64,000 nt of DNA from a virus. Both the position numbers and the translations under genes were made by a program. Shown here in pieces: positions 25,610 through 35,059 of this stretch (the stretch's first letter is position 1; each line of letters opens with the position of its first letter). The stretch covers positions 1 to 64,000 of the IMG/VR virus record IMGVR_UViG_3300025881_000985; one strand, given 5' to 3'. A model generated the notes under the pieces. It saw nothing but the letters and a program-made list of their open reading frames with translations, was not told the origin of the DNA and searched no databases.

Positions 25610-25885
25610 ATGGCTAAGAAAAAACAAAGAGCAAGTCAAACTTCCAAGGGTGAAATTGGAGTTAACAAATCACTTCGTAAAGCATACAGAAGAGAGTATA
25701 AAGGAACATTGGCGCAGGCTATTAACCAACATACAGCATGGAAAAAGTTTAAAAATGTTGTTCTAACTGTTCCAAATCCTAATAAGAACGAAACGGCTAA
25801 ACCTTTTATTAGAGTAAATGCACGTGATTATTGGGGAAGTCCAAAACGTACCAGTGGTGTTTTGTCTAAATCAACCACACCATAA
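25610..25885 (+). CDS. Small basic hypothetical protein
   Basis: 91 residues, strongly basic, starting M-A-K-K-K-Q-R-A-S-Q. It lies 9 nt after the bL33-like gene and is probably co-transcribed. A nucleic-acid-binding role is likely from charge alone. Its 3' end overlaps the convergent hydrolase gene by 15 nt. Confidence 0.6.
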   Translation: MAKKKQRASQTSKGEIGVNKSLRKAYRREYKGTLAQAINQHTAWKKFKNVVLTVPNPNKNETAKPFIRVNARDYWGSPKRTSGVLSKSTTP

Positions 25886-26473
25886 TTTTACTGTATCGTT
25901 AACAATTTCAGTAGTTTTATAGTCGACCAATGATTCATAATGATTTGAATTGATATAACGATATTGTATATCTTTGCGACAAGTCATTGATAGATTAGAG
26001 ACTACGCCATCATTCTGGAAAGGACTTACCCACGGAGTTCTTCCTTTTGTTGGAACCAATTGTATCCATGGAATATTAAATTTAACCTGTTGCATTCCAA
26101 GTACAGGATACGCAGTTGGGCTAACATCTTGTAGCAGTTGCCAAAATGGAAATATCCAACGTGTAACTAAAGCACTACCAAGTCCAAGATATGGTGTTGC
26201 GATAGTAATTCCAGTTTTAATCTTATTAGAAAATTTTTTGTATAGATGGGTGGCATAAATCCCACCCATGCTATGCCCAATGAGTATACAATCACCTTCT
26301 AGGTCATTGAGACGATTGCACATAATAGGAAAATTATATGCGAAACCTTTTTTATGATCGTAACTAAGATAACAAAAGTTAACACCTTTAATATCAAGTT
26401 TTTTTAATTCTCTAACTATTAGTGCAAAGCTCTTGTTACTAGCATTCGCACCATGAATAAGGATTATGTTCAT
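25871..26473 (-). CDS. Alpha/beta hydrolase (lipase-like)
   Basis: 200 residues. L-I-H-G-A-N near residue 5 is the oxyanion region. G-H-S-M-G-G (about 65-70) is the nucleophile elbow, N-D-G-V-V-S near 155 carries the likely Asp, and N-H-Y-E-S-L near 177 the His. No signal peptide, so cytoplasmic unless released at lysis. Likely esterase, lipase or thioesterase; substrate unknown. It follows the secreted protein gene at 26481 in a leftward operon. Confidence 0.8.
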   Translation of the reverse strand: MNIILIHGANASNKSFALIVRELKKLDIKGVNFCYLSYDHKKGFAYNFPIMCNRLNDLEGDCILIGHSMGGIYATHLYKKFSNKIKTGITIATPYLGLGSALVTRWIFPFWQLLQDVSPTAYPVLGMQQVKFNIPWIQLVPTKGRTPWVSPFQNDGVVSNLSMTCRKDIQYRYINSNHYESLVDYKTTEIVNDTVKLWCG

Positions 26474-26480
26474 CCTCTAT

Positions 26481-26954
26481 TTAGTTAGCTTCCTTATACC
26501 TATTATTACTTTCGGGCGGTGGGGGTCTTTGATAGTCAATTTTTTGACCAATTCCATCTCCATATGGAGTCATAGTAGGGCCGCCTGCTGTGATGCAATA
26601 TACACCCGGTGCAAGGTTCTCAATGAATGTCCAACTGGTAGTTTTAGGATTCAGCATTAACACACCTGGTGCGGGATTGCCTGGCATTTCGATTGGTCCA
26701 CTAGCACGAGCCGCTAGAAACTTTCCAAACACAATTTCTTGTGAAGGTTTAAGTAGTGCTTCGATTTGTGGAGCAGATCCGCATAGAGCTTTAACTTTGA
26801 TTACAAATGGTTGGTCTTCAGCAACCAGACCTGGTAAAGCTGGTGCTAAATTTTCTTGGGGGAAGCCAGGTAAAAACTTTCCTGGCTTCTGCTCTGCATA
26901 AACAGGCGAAGCAAAGATAAGTGTCATAGCTAATGCCAAAAACAACTTCTTCAT
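26481..26954 (-). CDS. Secreted (periplasmic) Pro-rich protein
   Basis: 157 residues. The N-terminus M-K-K-L-F-L-A-L-A-M-T-L-I-F-A-S-P-V-Y-A is a clear Sec signal peptide with A-x-A-type cleavage near residue 20. The mature part has two Cys, is Pro/Gly-rich and ends with a P-P-P-P stretch. It starts with an AGGAGG site. A late-type box (AATAAATA, minus strand, 26994-26987) precedes it. Function unknown; the exported location suggests action on the envelope. Confidence 0.7.
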   Translation of the reverse strand: MKKLFLALAMTLIFASPVYAEQKPGKFLPGFPQENLAPALPGLVAEDQPFVIKVKALCGSAPQIEALLKPSQEIVFGKFLAARASGPIEMPGNPAPGVLMLNPKTTSWTFIENLAPGVYCITAGGPTMTPYGDGIGQKIDYQRPPPPESNNRYKEAN

Positions 26955-26992
26955 TGTTGTAACCTCCTATATAAATGTTACAGTACTATTTA

Positions 26993-28207
26993 TTAATATT
27001 TTAGTACTTTGTTTAAATGTGCGATATCAGTATTTTGAACAAAGTCCCAGCCACCCGAATCAACAAAACCTTTCTTTAAGTTAGTAGTTAATTCATTTAT
27101 CACCGTGTTTTTTAGTTTATAATAAAATATATTGGCATTATGTTCTAGTATAGGAGTCATTTCTTTGCGTAAATTACATTGTTGTTCATATGATAATTCA
27201 CTTAAATTCTGAAGTATTTTATAAACAGCATCAATCCTTTCAGCATTGTCTATTATATCATCATAACTTTCGTCCCAAAATTCACTAAATGTTTTAAATC
27301 CATATTCTCTAAGGTATGCTAAATTTCCTTTAGCACCAAGCAATAGAAAAGGTTGCATTGCAACAATAGGTTTGAATATCTTTTCTGTTAAATGCAATTT
27401 ACCATTATAAAAACAAGTTTCACTTACTACATGTACCAATGCACGTTGACAGTTTGCTATATCAATCCACGTACTCATACTACCATTGGGTTCATTGCTG
27501 TCAATAGAACTGCTTTCGGTTAGTAAATTAATATTATCAATAACATGTTGATTTGTATCTTTATTAACGCGACCCATATTTACAGAATCCCGAATAACTT
27601 CTTTAATGTTATTGCCCGGGTTATAACTTACTAATCCTTGATCAATAAGTCCGCTCTCTTTTAGTCTTAATTGGAATTGTATACGATGCCATCTGTAAGG
27701 ATTAATAACATTTTGATAACAGATAAAAAGTTTATCATGCGAAGTTGGAACAGAGATATTTTCTTTCCAGTATTCTCTATAATTGTCGCAACTGGCATAG
27801 CCATGATAGAACCAATATATAATTGGTGTTTGGTAAGTGTTTTCTTGTCCACTAGTAAAGTAGGATACCCGATCTCGAAGTACTTTTAATTCTTCACTTC
27901 TTTCGCTAACAAATATAACTTGTTGAAAGTTATGTTGTGGTAAACGTTTTTCCCACAAACTTGAATCTACATCATACATCATTTCTTGTGACGACTTATA
28001 CAGCCATGGTAAAATATTAGGGTATATAGGTTCTTGATCTATAAAACAAGCACACCCACGAGGCAAAGCATTTTTTTTGATGGGGTTAACATTTTTAATT
28101 AAATAGTACGGAGGCTTATTTGTAAAGTCCGTTGCCGCAAATGTATCAATTTTATATTTTTCAAAAAATTCTTTATATATTTTTTGGTAAACAAATTGAA
28201 TATCCAT
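26993..28207 (-). CDS. Glycosyltransferase-like protein
   Basis: 404 residues, soluble. The C-terminal half has L-T-E-K-I-F-K-P-I-V-A-M-Q-P-F near 273-287, followed by L-R-E-Y-G-F-K-T-F and D-E-S-Y-D. This arrangement is like the donor-binding block of GT10/fucosyltransferase-like phage proteins. It may glycosylate a virion protein or cell surface. It is divergent from the UDP-sugar dehydrogenase gene with only 24 nt between the starts. Confidence 0.5.
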   Translation of the reverse strand: MDIQFVYQKIYKEFFEKYKIDTFAATDFTNKPPYYLIKNVNPIKKNALPRGCACFIDQEPIYPNILPWLYKSSQEMMYDVDSSLWEKRLPQHNFQQVIFVSERSEELKVLRDRVSYFTSGQENTYQTPIIYWFYHGYASCDNYREYWKENISVPTSHDKLFICYQNVINPYRWHRIQFQLRLKESGLIDQGLVSYNPGNNIKEVIRDSVNMGRVNKDTNQHVIDNINLLTESSSIDSNEPNGSMSTWIDIANCQRALVHVVSETCFYNGKLHLTEKIFKPIVAMQPFLLLGAKGNLAYLREYGFKTFSEFWDESYDDIIDNAERIDAVYKILQNLSELSYEQQCNLRKEMTPILEHNANIFYYKLKNTVINELTTNLKKGFVDSGGWDFVQNTDIAHLNKVLKY

Positions 28208-28231
28208 TTTAAAATTACTCCAGGAGTTAGT

Positions 28232-29485
28232 ATGACATATAAAGTAGGTTTCGTTGGTTTAGGAAAATTAGGAATGCCATGTGCTGAATCAATGCAACAA
28301 ATATATAACGTGACCGGCTATGATATTTACCCTAAGGAAAGTGGTGTTATAGATATTGTAGATTCGATCAAAGAAACCGTTACTGGGAAAGATTTAATTT
28401 TTGTTGCTGTACAAACTCCACACGAAAAAGAATACGACGGATCACAACCAACTGCTCATTTAGAAAACAAAGACTTTGATTATAGTTTGGTCAAAGAAGT
28501 ATTGACAGAAATTAATCAATATACAAACAAAGATACATTAATTGTTTTGATATCAACTGTACTTCCTGGAACAGTCAGACGTGAATTTGCTCCTATTGTT
28601 ACAAATGCACGTTTTATATATAACCCATATTTAATAGCAATGGGCAGTGTAGCATGGGATATGGTAAACCCTGAGATGTTAATTATTGGAACAGAAAACG
28701 GAGAAACTGATAACGATGCTAATATACTACAAGAGTTTTATATGCCGTTAATGGAAAACAATCCAAGAACTGTAATAGGCACTTGGGAAGAAGCAGAAAG
28801 TATTAAGATTTTTTACAATACATTTATTAGTGCTAAACTAAGTCTTGTTAATATGATACAAGATGTAAGTATGAAACTTGGTAATATGAATGTTGATGTA
28901 GTTACTGATGCTCTTGCGGCAAGTACCAAAAGAATAGTAAGTCCAAAATATATGACTGCTGGGATGGGTGATGGCGGGCCATGTCATCCGCGTGACAATA
29001 TTGCGTTACGCCATATGGCACAGGATTTAAATTTAGGCTACGATTTATTTGATGCTATTATGCAGTCAAGAGAACTACAAGCACGTAACGTTGCATTGTA
29101 TTTGCAGAAGTTACATAGAGAACATTATATGCCTGTTGTTATACACGGAAAAGCATACAAACCAGATGTACCGTTCACTGATGGAAGTTACAGTTTATTA
29201 ATTGGACATTACCTTGACGAACTAGATGTACATTATTACTATGCTGATCCATTGGTTGCTAGTAAAGATTTTGATGATTGGTACAAGGATGAAATTGGTG
29301 TACGTTGTATTTTGTTTCTTGCACATAACCGAATGGTCACGTATGGTTATACAGGAACTAGACAAGAACAGAACTTGTATGTTACACTAAAAAGTAAGAG
29401 CATAGTTGTTGATCCGTGGAGAAACTTTGAAACCGATCGTAACGACATTAAAGTAATACACTACGGAAACACAAGGAAAACATGA
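28232..29485 (+). CDS. UDP-glucose/GDP-mannose dehydrogenase family
   Basis: About 417 residues from the ATG at 28232, chosen for the AGGAG site 8 nt upstream. N-terminal NAD-binding motif G-F-V-G-L-G-K-L-G-M-P (residues 6-16). The catalytic Cys block G-G-P-C-H-P-R-D corresponds to the family G-G-x-C-x-P-K-D. The C-terminal UDP-binding domain carries H-G-K-A-Y-K-P. It would oxidise a UDP- or GDP-sugar to the uronate. It starts a run of three overlapping enzyme genes (28232-30916). Confidence 0.85.
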   Translation: MTYKVGFVGLGKLGMPCAESMQQIYNVTGYDIYPKESGVIDIVDSIKETVTGKDLIFVAVQTPHEKEYDGSQPTAHLENKDFDYSLVKEVLTEINQYTNKDTLIVLISTVLPGTVRREFAPIVTNARFIYNPYLIAMGSVAWDMVNPEMLIIGTENGETDNDANILQEFYMPLMENNPRTVIGTWEEAESIKIFYNTFISAKLSLVNMIQDVSMKLGNMNVDVVTDALAASTKRIVSPKYMTAGMGDGGPCHPRDNIALRHMAQDLNLGYDLFDAIMQSRELQARNVALYLQKLHREHYMPVVIHGKAYKPDVPFTDGSYSLLIGHYLDELDVHYYYADPLVASKDFDDWYKDEIGVRCILFLAHNRMVTYGYTGTRQEQNLYVTLKSKSIVVDPWRNFETDRNDIKVIHYGNTRKT

Positions 29486-30006
29486 CAAACATAATTCACG
29501 GAAAACTAGAGTTTGATATAGACAATGAATTTTTAGAATTAGATTATCAACGAGAAGATTTTAACAACCCCAAAGACTTAAACGAATGGAATGATAACCA
29601 CTACGATTGGGTAACGCATTTTACTGGATTTTTATGTGATATGCGTAAGCCACAGCCAAGTTGGAACGAAAAAATAATTGAATATTTCGAATCTACATTT
29701 GGATGGCAAGATATTGGAACCAGTTATTATAGAATGGATAGCGGAGTTATTTTACCTACTCATCAAGATACCTATAAAAAATACGTTGATATTTTTAAAC
29801 TACACGGAAAAGAAGATACAATCTATAGAGGCATAGTATTTTTACAAGACTGGCAAAGTGGTCATTATGCCGAGTATGATAATAAGATTCTTAGCTCGTG
29901 GAAAGCAGGCAACTTCGTAGTATGGAACAACGATACTTCTCATATGGCCGCAAACATTGGTGTAACACCTCGTTATACTCTACAGGTAACCGGACATGTT
30001 GCATAG
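29482..30006 (+). CDS. 2-oxoglutarate/Fe(II) oxygenase-like protein
   Basis: 174 residues. H-Q-D-T (about 92-95) gives the H-x-D iron pair. The distal S-H-M-A-A-N-I-G near 151-158 gives the second His, and R-Y-T-L-Q-V-T-G the Arg that binds 2OG. It overlaps the dehydrogenase by 4 nt and the amidinotransferase by 11 nt. The substrate could be a protein or a small molecule. Confidence 0.7.
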   Translation: MTNIIHGKLEFDIDNEFLELDYQREDFNNPKDLNEWNDNHYDWVTHFTGFLCDMRKPQPSWNEKIIEYFESTFGWQDIGTSYYRMDSGVILPTHQDTYKKYVDIFKLHGKEDTIYRGIVFLQDWQSGHYAEYDNKILSSWKAGNFVVWNNDTSHMAANIGVTPRYTLQVTGHVA

Positions 30007-30916
30007 TCATAATGAATGGGATCCACTTAGAGAAATAATAGTAGGCTCCGCAACTGGTGCTAATTGGCCTTCTGAAGATCCAGTCTTCAGTCAAGAGCAT
30101 TTAAAAACTACATGGAAAGAAACTCCAGTCCCAAGTGGGCCAGTACCGTCCTGGGTAATTGACGAAGCAAACGAAGACCTACAAAGGTTAGCATCAGCAT
30201 TGGTAAACCTTGGTGTTAAAGTTCATAGACCAAAAGATATGGATTTTGTTGAACGCAAAGGCTTATACAATTACTGCCCACGTGATAGGCTTATTGTTGC
30301 TGGTGATAGTGTTATTGATACACCAATGCTTTATCCTTGTAGAGATATGGAAACAGAAGCACTTGATGAGGCGTTGACTCGTGCTAAACATGTGTACCGT
30401 ATGCCACGTGATAAAGGTATTATACTAGATGCGGCCAATGTACTCAGACTCAATGACAAATGGTTGTATTTAATAAGCGAGAGTGGCAACATCGAAGGGC
30501 TTGAATGGTTACGTAATAATATTCCAGATGTTGATATTGAACCCTGTAATTTTTATTCAGGAGTACATATTGATAGTACTATTACAATTATAAGAGAAGG
30601 TTTAGTTGTACTAAACGGAACAAGAGTCGATCATAATAATTGTCCTAGGGTATTTGATGGTTGGCTTAAAATTTATGTCAACGATGTTGTTCCACAGGAC
30701 TTCTTTGAATACCCATATGCCAGTAAGTGGATAGCATTGAACATGCTGGCGGTTGATGAACACACTGTTATCGTGGACAAGTGGCAGACCAAACTTATTA
30801 GAGATCTTGAAGCATTGAAGTTAACTGTAGTACCATTGGAGTTGCGTCATAGTCGCACACTAGGTGGCGGTTTTCATTGTGTAACATTAGATTTAATACG
30901 TAAAGTTAGTAGTTAA
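29996..30916 (+). CDS. Amidinotransferase (glycine amidinotransferase-like)
   Basis: 306 residues of the guanidino-group-modifying superfamily. It opens with N-E-W-D-P-L-R-E-I-I-V-G, a family start. S-G-V-H-I-D-S-T near 190 holds the catalytic His, and G-G-G-F-H-C-V-T-L-D near 292-301 the catalytic Cys. It would move an amidino group from arginine to an amine. Phage homologues are known in marine T4-like phages, without a proven substrate. It is coupled to the oxygenase. Confidence 0.88.
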   Translation: MLHSHNEWDPLREIIVGSATGANWPSEDPVFSQEHLKTTWKETPVPSGPVPSWVIDEANEDLQRLASALVNLGVKVHRPKDMDFVERKGLYNYCPRDRLIVAGDSVIDTPMLYPCRDMETEALDEALTRAKHVYRMPRDKGIILDAANVLRLNDKWLYLISESGNIEGLEWLRNNIPDVDIEPCNFYSGVHIDSTITIIREGLVVLNGTRVDHNNCPRVFDGWLKIYVNDVVPQDFFEYPYASKWIALNMLAVDEHTVIVDKWQTKLIRDLEALKLTVVPLELRHSRTLGGGFHCVTLDLIRKVSS

Positions 30917-30977
30917 TGTCTACTGTAATTTTTAGTAAATAAGTAAATGCAAAGGAACATGTCCGAAGGAATTGCAG

Positions 30978-31730
30978 ATGTCTGAAGATTATAAAAATTA
31001 TAGTGAGTGTTTATTTAAAAGTGTTCACGACAATCCTAGAGTTAAAGACTTTAGTAAAAAGAAGTCTGAGATTATTGATGAAGTGCTATCTTATTATAGT
31101 CTAAACAAGCATGCCATGAGTGTACTATTTGTAGGATTTAATCCAGCAATTCTTGTATGTGATTTTCAATCTATTTCTGTGACAGGGGTCACCAGTGAAG
31201 TAGTTGAATGGTTACAAAGTCATAATAGTAATATTGAATATGTTGACTTTGATAGTATTATAGGTAACGGTAATATATCATGGGACGCAATCGTAGCAGT
31301 AGATGAGTTCTTTACATATGCATTAGATGATGATTATCAAAAAGCATCCATTGCAAACATTTGTGGTTTGGCTAACGAAGTTGTTATAAGTACATTGAAG
31401 GACTATAAGAACTTGGACTTTAAAGAAAAGGAGTTTAGTCAACCAGCAGTATTACGTAATGGTGAAAAATTTAAAATATTTACAGAGTTCCATGATTGGG
31501 ATTTTAAAGATAGAAGTTGCTGGAAAACTTCAGTTTATGTAAATGGATCTAATAATTCACAATACGGACCGTATAACCGAAAGACTATGTATTTTAAACA
31601 ACTAGCAAAATTCAGCATTGATGCTGGAGCCAGCAGTTTTCTTGTACACAAGAACTTGATGTTCAAAGGATTAATCAAAAAGAACTACGAACACGTAGTT
31701 AGCATAAGATTCAATGATGAGTATAGATGA
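30978..31730 (+). CDS. Hypothetical Rossmann-like protein
   Basis: About 250 residues; an ATG at 30972 is also possible. S-V-L-F-V-G-F-N-P-A near residue 47 followed by alternating strands suggests a methyltransferase-like Rossmann fold, without the full G-x-G-x-G. A GTAAATAA late-like box is at 30935-30942. It overlaps the fibre-like gene by 17 nt and may serve virion assembly. Confidence 0.5.
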   Translation: MSEDYKNYSECLFKSVHDNPRVKDFSKKKSEIIDEVLSYYSLNKHAMSVLFVGFNPAILVCDFQSISVTGVTSEVVEWLQSHNSNIEYVDFDSIIGNGNISWDAIVAVDEFFTYALDDDYQKASIANICGLANEVVISTLKDYKNLDFKEKEFSQPAVLRNGEKFKIFTEFHDWDFKDRSCWKTSVYVNGSNNSQYGPYNRKTMYFKQLAKFSIDAGASSFLVHKNLMFKGLIKKNYEHVVSIRFNDEYR

Positions 31731-32970
31731 TACATTAAAAAACTTAACAGACAATGTCACAGACACAATACTAAAAGATGTTAAAGCTAAAGCATCTGAG
31801 CATGTGTCAGCAGTTATTAAGGATCATATACAAAGTATGGACCTTGACAGCATTGTCAGCGAAAGTATTAAAACCCATGTAAACACATGGCTTGACAGTC
31901 ATGAAGATTGGCTAACTAAAACTGTCAATCCAATTATTGACCTAGTAAGGCGTGATGCCAGTGCCGCAGTATTAGAAAAAGCATCAGACGATATCAAAGA
32001 AGCCATTGGTAAACAAGTATCAAAATTTGATGAATTAGCAACAAAAGGTTTTGCTGATCAATTCCATGCACGATTACGTGATTTTAATTTTCCTCCAGAA
32101 AGCATACCAGCCACTGCTTTAAAATTTAATCCAGAGACCATTAGTGGAGATAACATCAGCGGTGGAATACAACGCAACTTTAATTCAGTTGGCATACAGG
32201 ATTTAGCCAATGATGTTCAGATGACTGTATCCAATGATGCTACAACATTTGAAAATAAGCTAGTAGCCAGTGAACTTGAAGTTGTTGGTAAAACAACATT
32301 GAAGTTTGTTGAAATGGAAGGTATTAATACTGCTAGTCCGTTTTATCTAAAGTTGATTGAAAATGTTAGTACCAGTGCCGCACACAAAATCAATGATGAC
32401 ATATTCCAATCATACAGTGATAAGGTGTTTGATCGTATTGCTATCGAAGGTGTTGACATTACAGTATTACGAGTAAACGGAAACGTTGTATTTGAAGATA
32501 ATAAAATTGGCGGACATATAACAGAAAGCAATTTACGTAAAGTTGGTAGACTTAAAGAACTAGATATTGAAGGTGAGCTTTCTGTTAGCAACAACTCACT
32601 TTATGTATCGGGCAAAAGAGTTGGCATCAACACAACAGAACCAAGTGCGGCGTTAAGTGTGTGGGATAGTGAAGTAGAAGTAGAAATAAAAAGATTTGAT
32701 CAAGACACTGCTGTTATACAAACTCCACGGAATCAAGATCTTGTTATATCATCAAATAAACAATCAAATTTACGTTTAACAGTTGATGGAACTACACAAG
32801 TACAAAAATTACAAATGGGTACTATGACTTTTAAAAGCTCTGATAAACCACCAAATTATACTGATGGTAAAGGTGCAGTAGTATTCAATGCTAACCCAAG
32901 TCTAGGTGGTCCATTGGGCTGGGTTTGTTTAGGTGGAACTAACTGGGCTAACTTTGGCGTCATTGACTAA
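31714..32970 (+). CDS. Tail fibre-like structural protein
   Basis: 418 residues. The N-terminal 110 are amphipathic helix or coiled coil (repeated V-S-x-x-I-K, D-S-H-E-D-W). The middle and C-terminal parts are Gly/Asn/Ser-rich beta repeats (S-G-D-N-I-S-G-G, L-R-V-N-G-N-V-V, V-G-I-N-T-T-E-P-S). It ends in a compact head with G-W-V-C-L-G-G-T-N-W. This layout is typical of adsorption fibres. It is coupled to the upstream gene. Confidence 0.65.
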   Translation: MMSIDDTLKNLTDNVTDTILKDVKAKASEHVSAVIKDHIQSMDLDSIVSESIKTHVNTWLDSHEDWLTKTVNPIIDLVRRDASAAVLEKASDDIKEAIGKQVSKFDELATKGFADQFHARLRDFNFPPESIPATALKFNPETISGDNISGGIQRNFNSVGIQDLANDVQMTVSNDATTFENKLVASELEVVGKTTLKFVEMEGINTASPFYLKLIENVSTSAAHKINDDIFQSYSDKVFDRIAIEGVDITVLRVNGNVVFEDNKIGGHITESNLRKVGRLKELDIEGELSVSNNSLYVSGKRVGINTTEPSAALSVWDSEVEVEIKRFDQDTAVIQTPRNQDLVISSNKQSNLRLTVDGTTQVQKLQMGTMTFKSSDKPPNYTDGKGAVVFNANPSLGGPLGWVCLGGTNWANFGVID

Positions 32971-32994
32971 GTGAGGTATTTTGGAGATTAATTA

Positions 32995-33966
32995 ATGAAA
33001 GAGACTGTACTTGGAAAAAATTTCGGCTTGATGCTAGAAGACGTTGACTTAGTCAAGTATTCATCCGAAAATTTTGAAGAATTATATAGCAAATTTGTAC
33101 ACAATAAATTCTTGGTTATTCGAGGACATCGCGAATTAACTGATCACGAGTTTTCAAACACGTTTACTATGTTTGGAGATGGGTTCGTTTGGGACGAGGC
33201 ATTTGAACGAACTGGAGTTGGTGAAGTACATAAAATCATTCATAGAGATACTCCTCCATCAGCAGGAAAAGAAAATGCCTGGCACAACGAACTTAGTTGG
33301 CAAAAAAATCCTTGTAAGGCTGTGGTAATTAATTTAAAAGTTGTTCCAGCATATGGCAGTGATACATTATGGATTGATACTAATAAAGTATGGGAAAACT
33401 TGCCGGCGCCATTGCGTCAACTTATACATAAAAAATCAGCATTACATTCTCCACCAACAGAAAATTATCATACAGAAATTGTAAAAATGAAAGAGCAACA
33501 AGCCGATAAAGGTTTTGAAACAGATGCTATTCATCCAATGGTTATTCAGCATCCAGATACAGGCTTGTGGCACGTATATGTTAATCCGTTGTTTACTCAA
33601 TACATCAAAGGCATGGCAAAGAAAGATAGTTATTGGGTACTTCATCAAATATACGACACATTTCATATACCTGAATTCCAGTATAGACATAGATGGCAAC
33701 CAGGTGATATTATCCTATGGGACAACAGATCCACAGTACATTATGCATGTAGTGGGTACTTTCCAAACTATCGTGAAAGCAGACGATTAATGCTCATAAG
33801 CCAAAAAGGTAAACCAGAGTGGAATACAGTTGATCATCTTCCGTTGCCTTCTGAAGAAGAATACTTTAGAAGTAACCCAGAGTTCTACGGAGGTATAAGA
33901 CGCCACCGAAATAGAAAACAATGGTTCACTAGAGATATTGAAAAATTGCTTGAACAATACGGTTGA
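32995..33966 (+). CDS. TauD/TfdA-like 2OG-Fe(II) dioxygenase
   Basis: 323 residues. Iron ligands: the H-N-E triad (in W-H-N-E-L-S-W near 95-101, where TauD has H-x-D) and a distal His in V-H-Y-A-C-S-G-Y near 247. Arg in E-S-R-R-L-M binds 2OG. V-I-R-G-H near 40 is the usual TauD entry. A GGAG ribosome site is present. Substrate unknown. Glu for Asp in the metal motif may alter chemistry, as in SyrB2-like or Asn-hydroxylase relatives. Confidence 0.75.
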   Translation: MKETVLGKNFGLMLEDVDLVKYSSENFEELYSKFVHNKFLVIRGHRELTDHEFSNTFTMFGDGFVWDEAFERTGVGEVHKIIHRDTPPSAGKENAWHNELSWQKNPCKAVVINLKVVPAYGSDTLWIDTNKVWENLPAPLRQLIHKKSALHSPPTENYHTEIVKMKEQQADKGFETDAIHPMVIQHPDTGLWHVYVNPLFTQYIKGMAKKDSYWVLHQIYDTFHIPEFQYRHRWQPGDIILWDNRSTVHYACSGYFPNYRESRRLMLISQKGKPEWNTVDHLPLPSEEEYFRSNPEFYGGIRRHRNRKQWFTRDIEKLLEQYG

Positions 33967-33991
33967 CATTATCTAATATTTGTGTTACATT
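33963..33991 (+). promoter_or_regulatory. Sigma70 promoter before uvdE-like gene
   Basis: TTGACA, 17-nt spacer, TACATT. The box overlaps the stop codon of the dioxygenase gene. Confidence 0.7.
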
Positions 33992-34024
33992 GTAGTTTGT
34001 ATTAAGTAACATAGAGTTCACACA

Positions 34025-35059
34025 ATGTCTTTTGATCAAAGTACACATCGTGTTGGTTTTGCCTGTAAATATTTGCACCCAGACCAAACACAAAAGAAGA
34101 AACTGCTAGAAGAAATTCAGCGTCCGTTAACTGAAAAGTGTACAACAGTACAATGGCTCAATAGACAAACTGTAGATGTTGCAGAACAACGGCTGTGGGA
34201 TATTATGGTTCATAACACTCAAGCAGTTTACAATCTAGTTGAATGGGTTGGCTCACAAGAGCCAGAGCTTAGAATGGTACGTATTGGCAGTAATCAATTG
34301 CCTATGTATACACAACCAGATTGGCGTTATTTTTGGCAACAACCAGATGTTAGAGAATATGCATCTAAAGAATATGCCAAGGCAGGTGATCTTGCACGTA
34401 AACTAGATGTGCGTCTAAGTATGCACCCTGGTCAGTTTACTGTTCTTGCTAGTGATAGCCCAGATATAGTAAATAGAAGTATAGAGGAGTTTGAATACCA
34501 TGCAGATATTATCAGATGGATGGGCTACGGCCAACAATTCCAGGACTTTAAGTGCAACGTCCATATCTCGGGTCGAGCCGGTCCACAAGGCATCAGACAA
34601 GCATTACCGCGACTCTCCCCAGAAGCAAGAAACACAATCACGATCGAAAACGACGAAATGTCGTGGGGCCTCGAAGCATCGCTCGAACTCCAAAATGATG
34701 TCGCACTCGTACTTGACATACACCACCACTGGGTCTCTTCAGGAGAATACATACTACCCACCGACGATAGACTTCGACGTGTAAAAGATAGTTGGCGTGG
34801 TGTCCGACCTGTTATACATTATTCTTACAGTCGTAACGAGCATTTACCAGCAGATTTTGCACACGACACTAAGCCCAACATGGAGCAACTGCTAGAATCT
34901 GGTTCTAAAAAGCAGAAACTTAGAGCTCATAGCGATTACTATCCTAATCCACTTGTTAACCAATGGGCGGCTACATTCGCAGATAGCTTTGATATAATGT
35001 GCGAAAGCAAGTGTAAGAATCTTGCTAGTATGAAATTCTACAACGAATATATTAAATGA
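34025..35059 (+). CDS. UV damage endonuclease, UvdE/UvsE family
   Basis: 344 residues. It begins V-G-F-A-C-K-Y (UVDE has L-G-Y-x-C). Metal-binding TIM-barrel residues follow: R-L-S-M-H-P-G-Q-F near 134-142, N-V-H-I-S-G-R near 178, T-I-E-N-D near 205-209, D-I-H-H-H-W near 233, H-Y-S-Y near 262, and R-A-H-S-D-Y near 306-311. It nicks DNA 5' of UV photoproducts. It has its own promoter. Bases about 34550-34775 use C/G-ending codons, unlike the rest of the gene. Confidence 0.9.
   Translation: MSFDQSTHRVGFACKYLHPDQTQKKKLLEEIQRPLTEKCTTVQWLNRQTVDVAEQRLWDIMVHNTQAVYNLVEWVGSQEPELRMVRIGSNQLPMYTQPDWRYFWQQPDVREYASKEYAKAGDLARKLDVRLSMHPGQFTVLASDSPDIVNRSIEEFEYHADIIRWMGYGQQFQDFKCNVHISGRAGPQGIRQALPRLSPEARNTITIENDEMSWGLEASLELQNDVALVLDIHHHWVSSGEYILPTDDRLRRVKDSWRGVRPVIHYSYSRNEHLPADFAHDTKPNMEQLLESGSKKQKLRAHSDYYPNPLVNQWAATFADSFDIMCESKCKNLASMKFYNEYIK

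Noticed and set aside
34491-34784. Extra genes in both strands inside the UvdE-like gene
   Set aside because: They exist because the C/G-ending codon patch removes stops in other frames; no ribosome site. Kept only as the codon-island observation.
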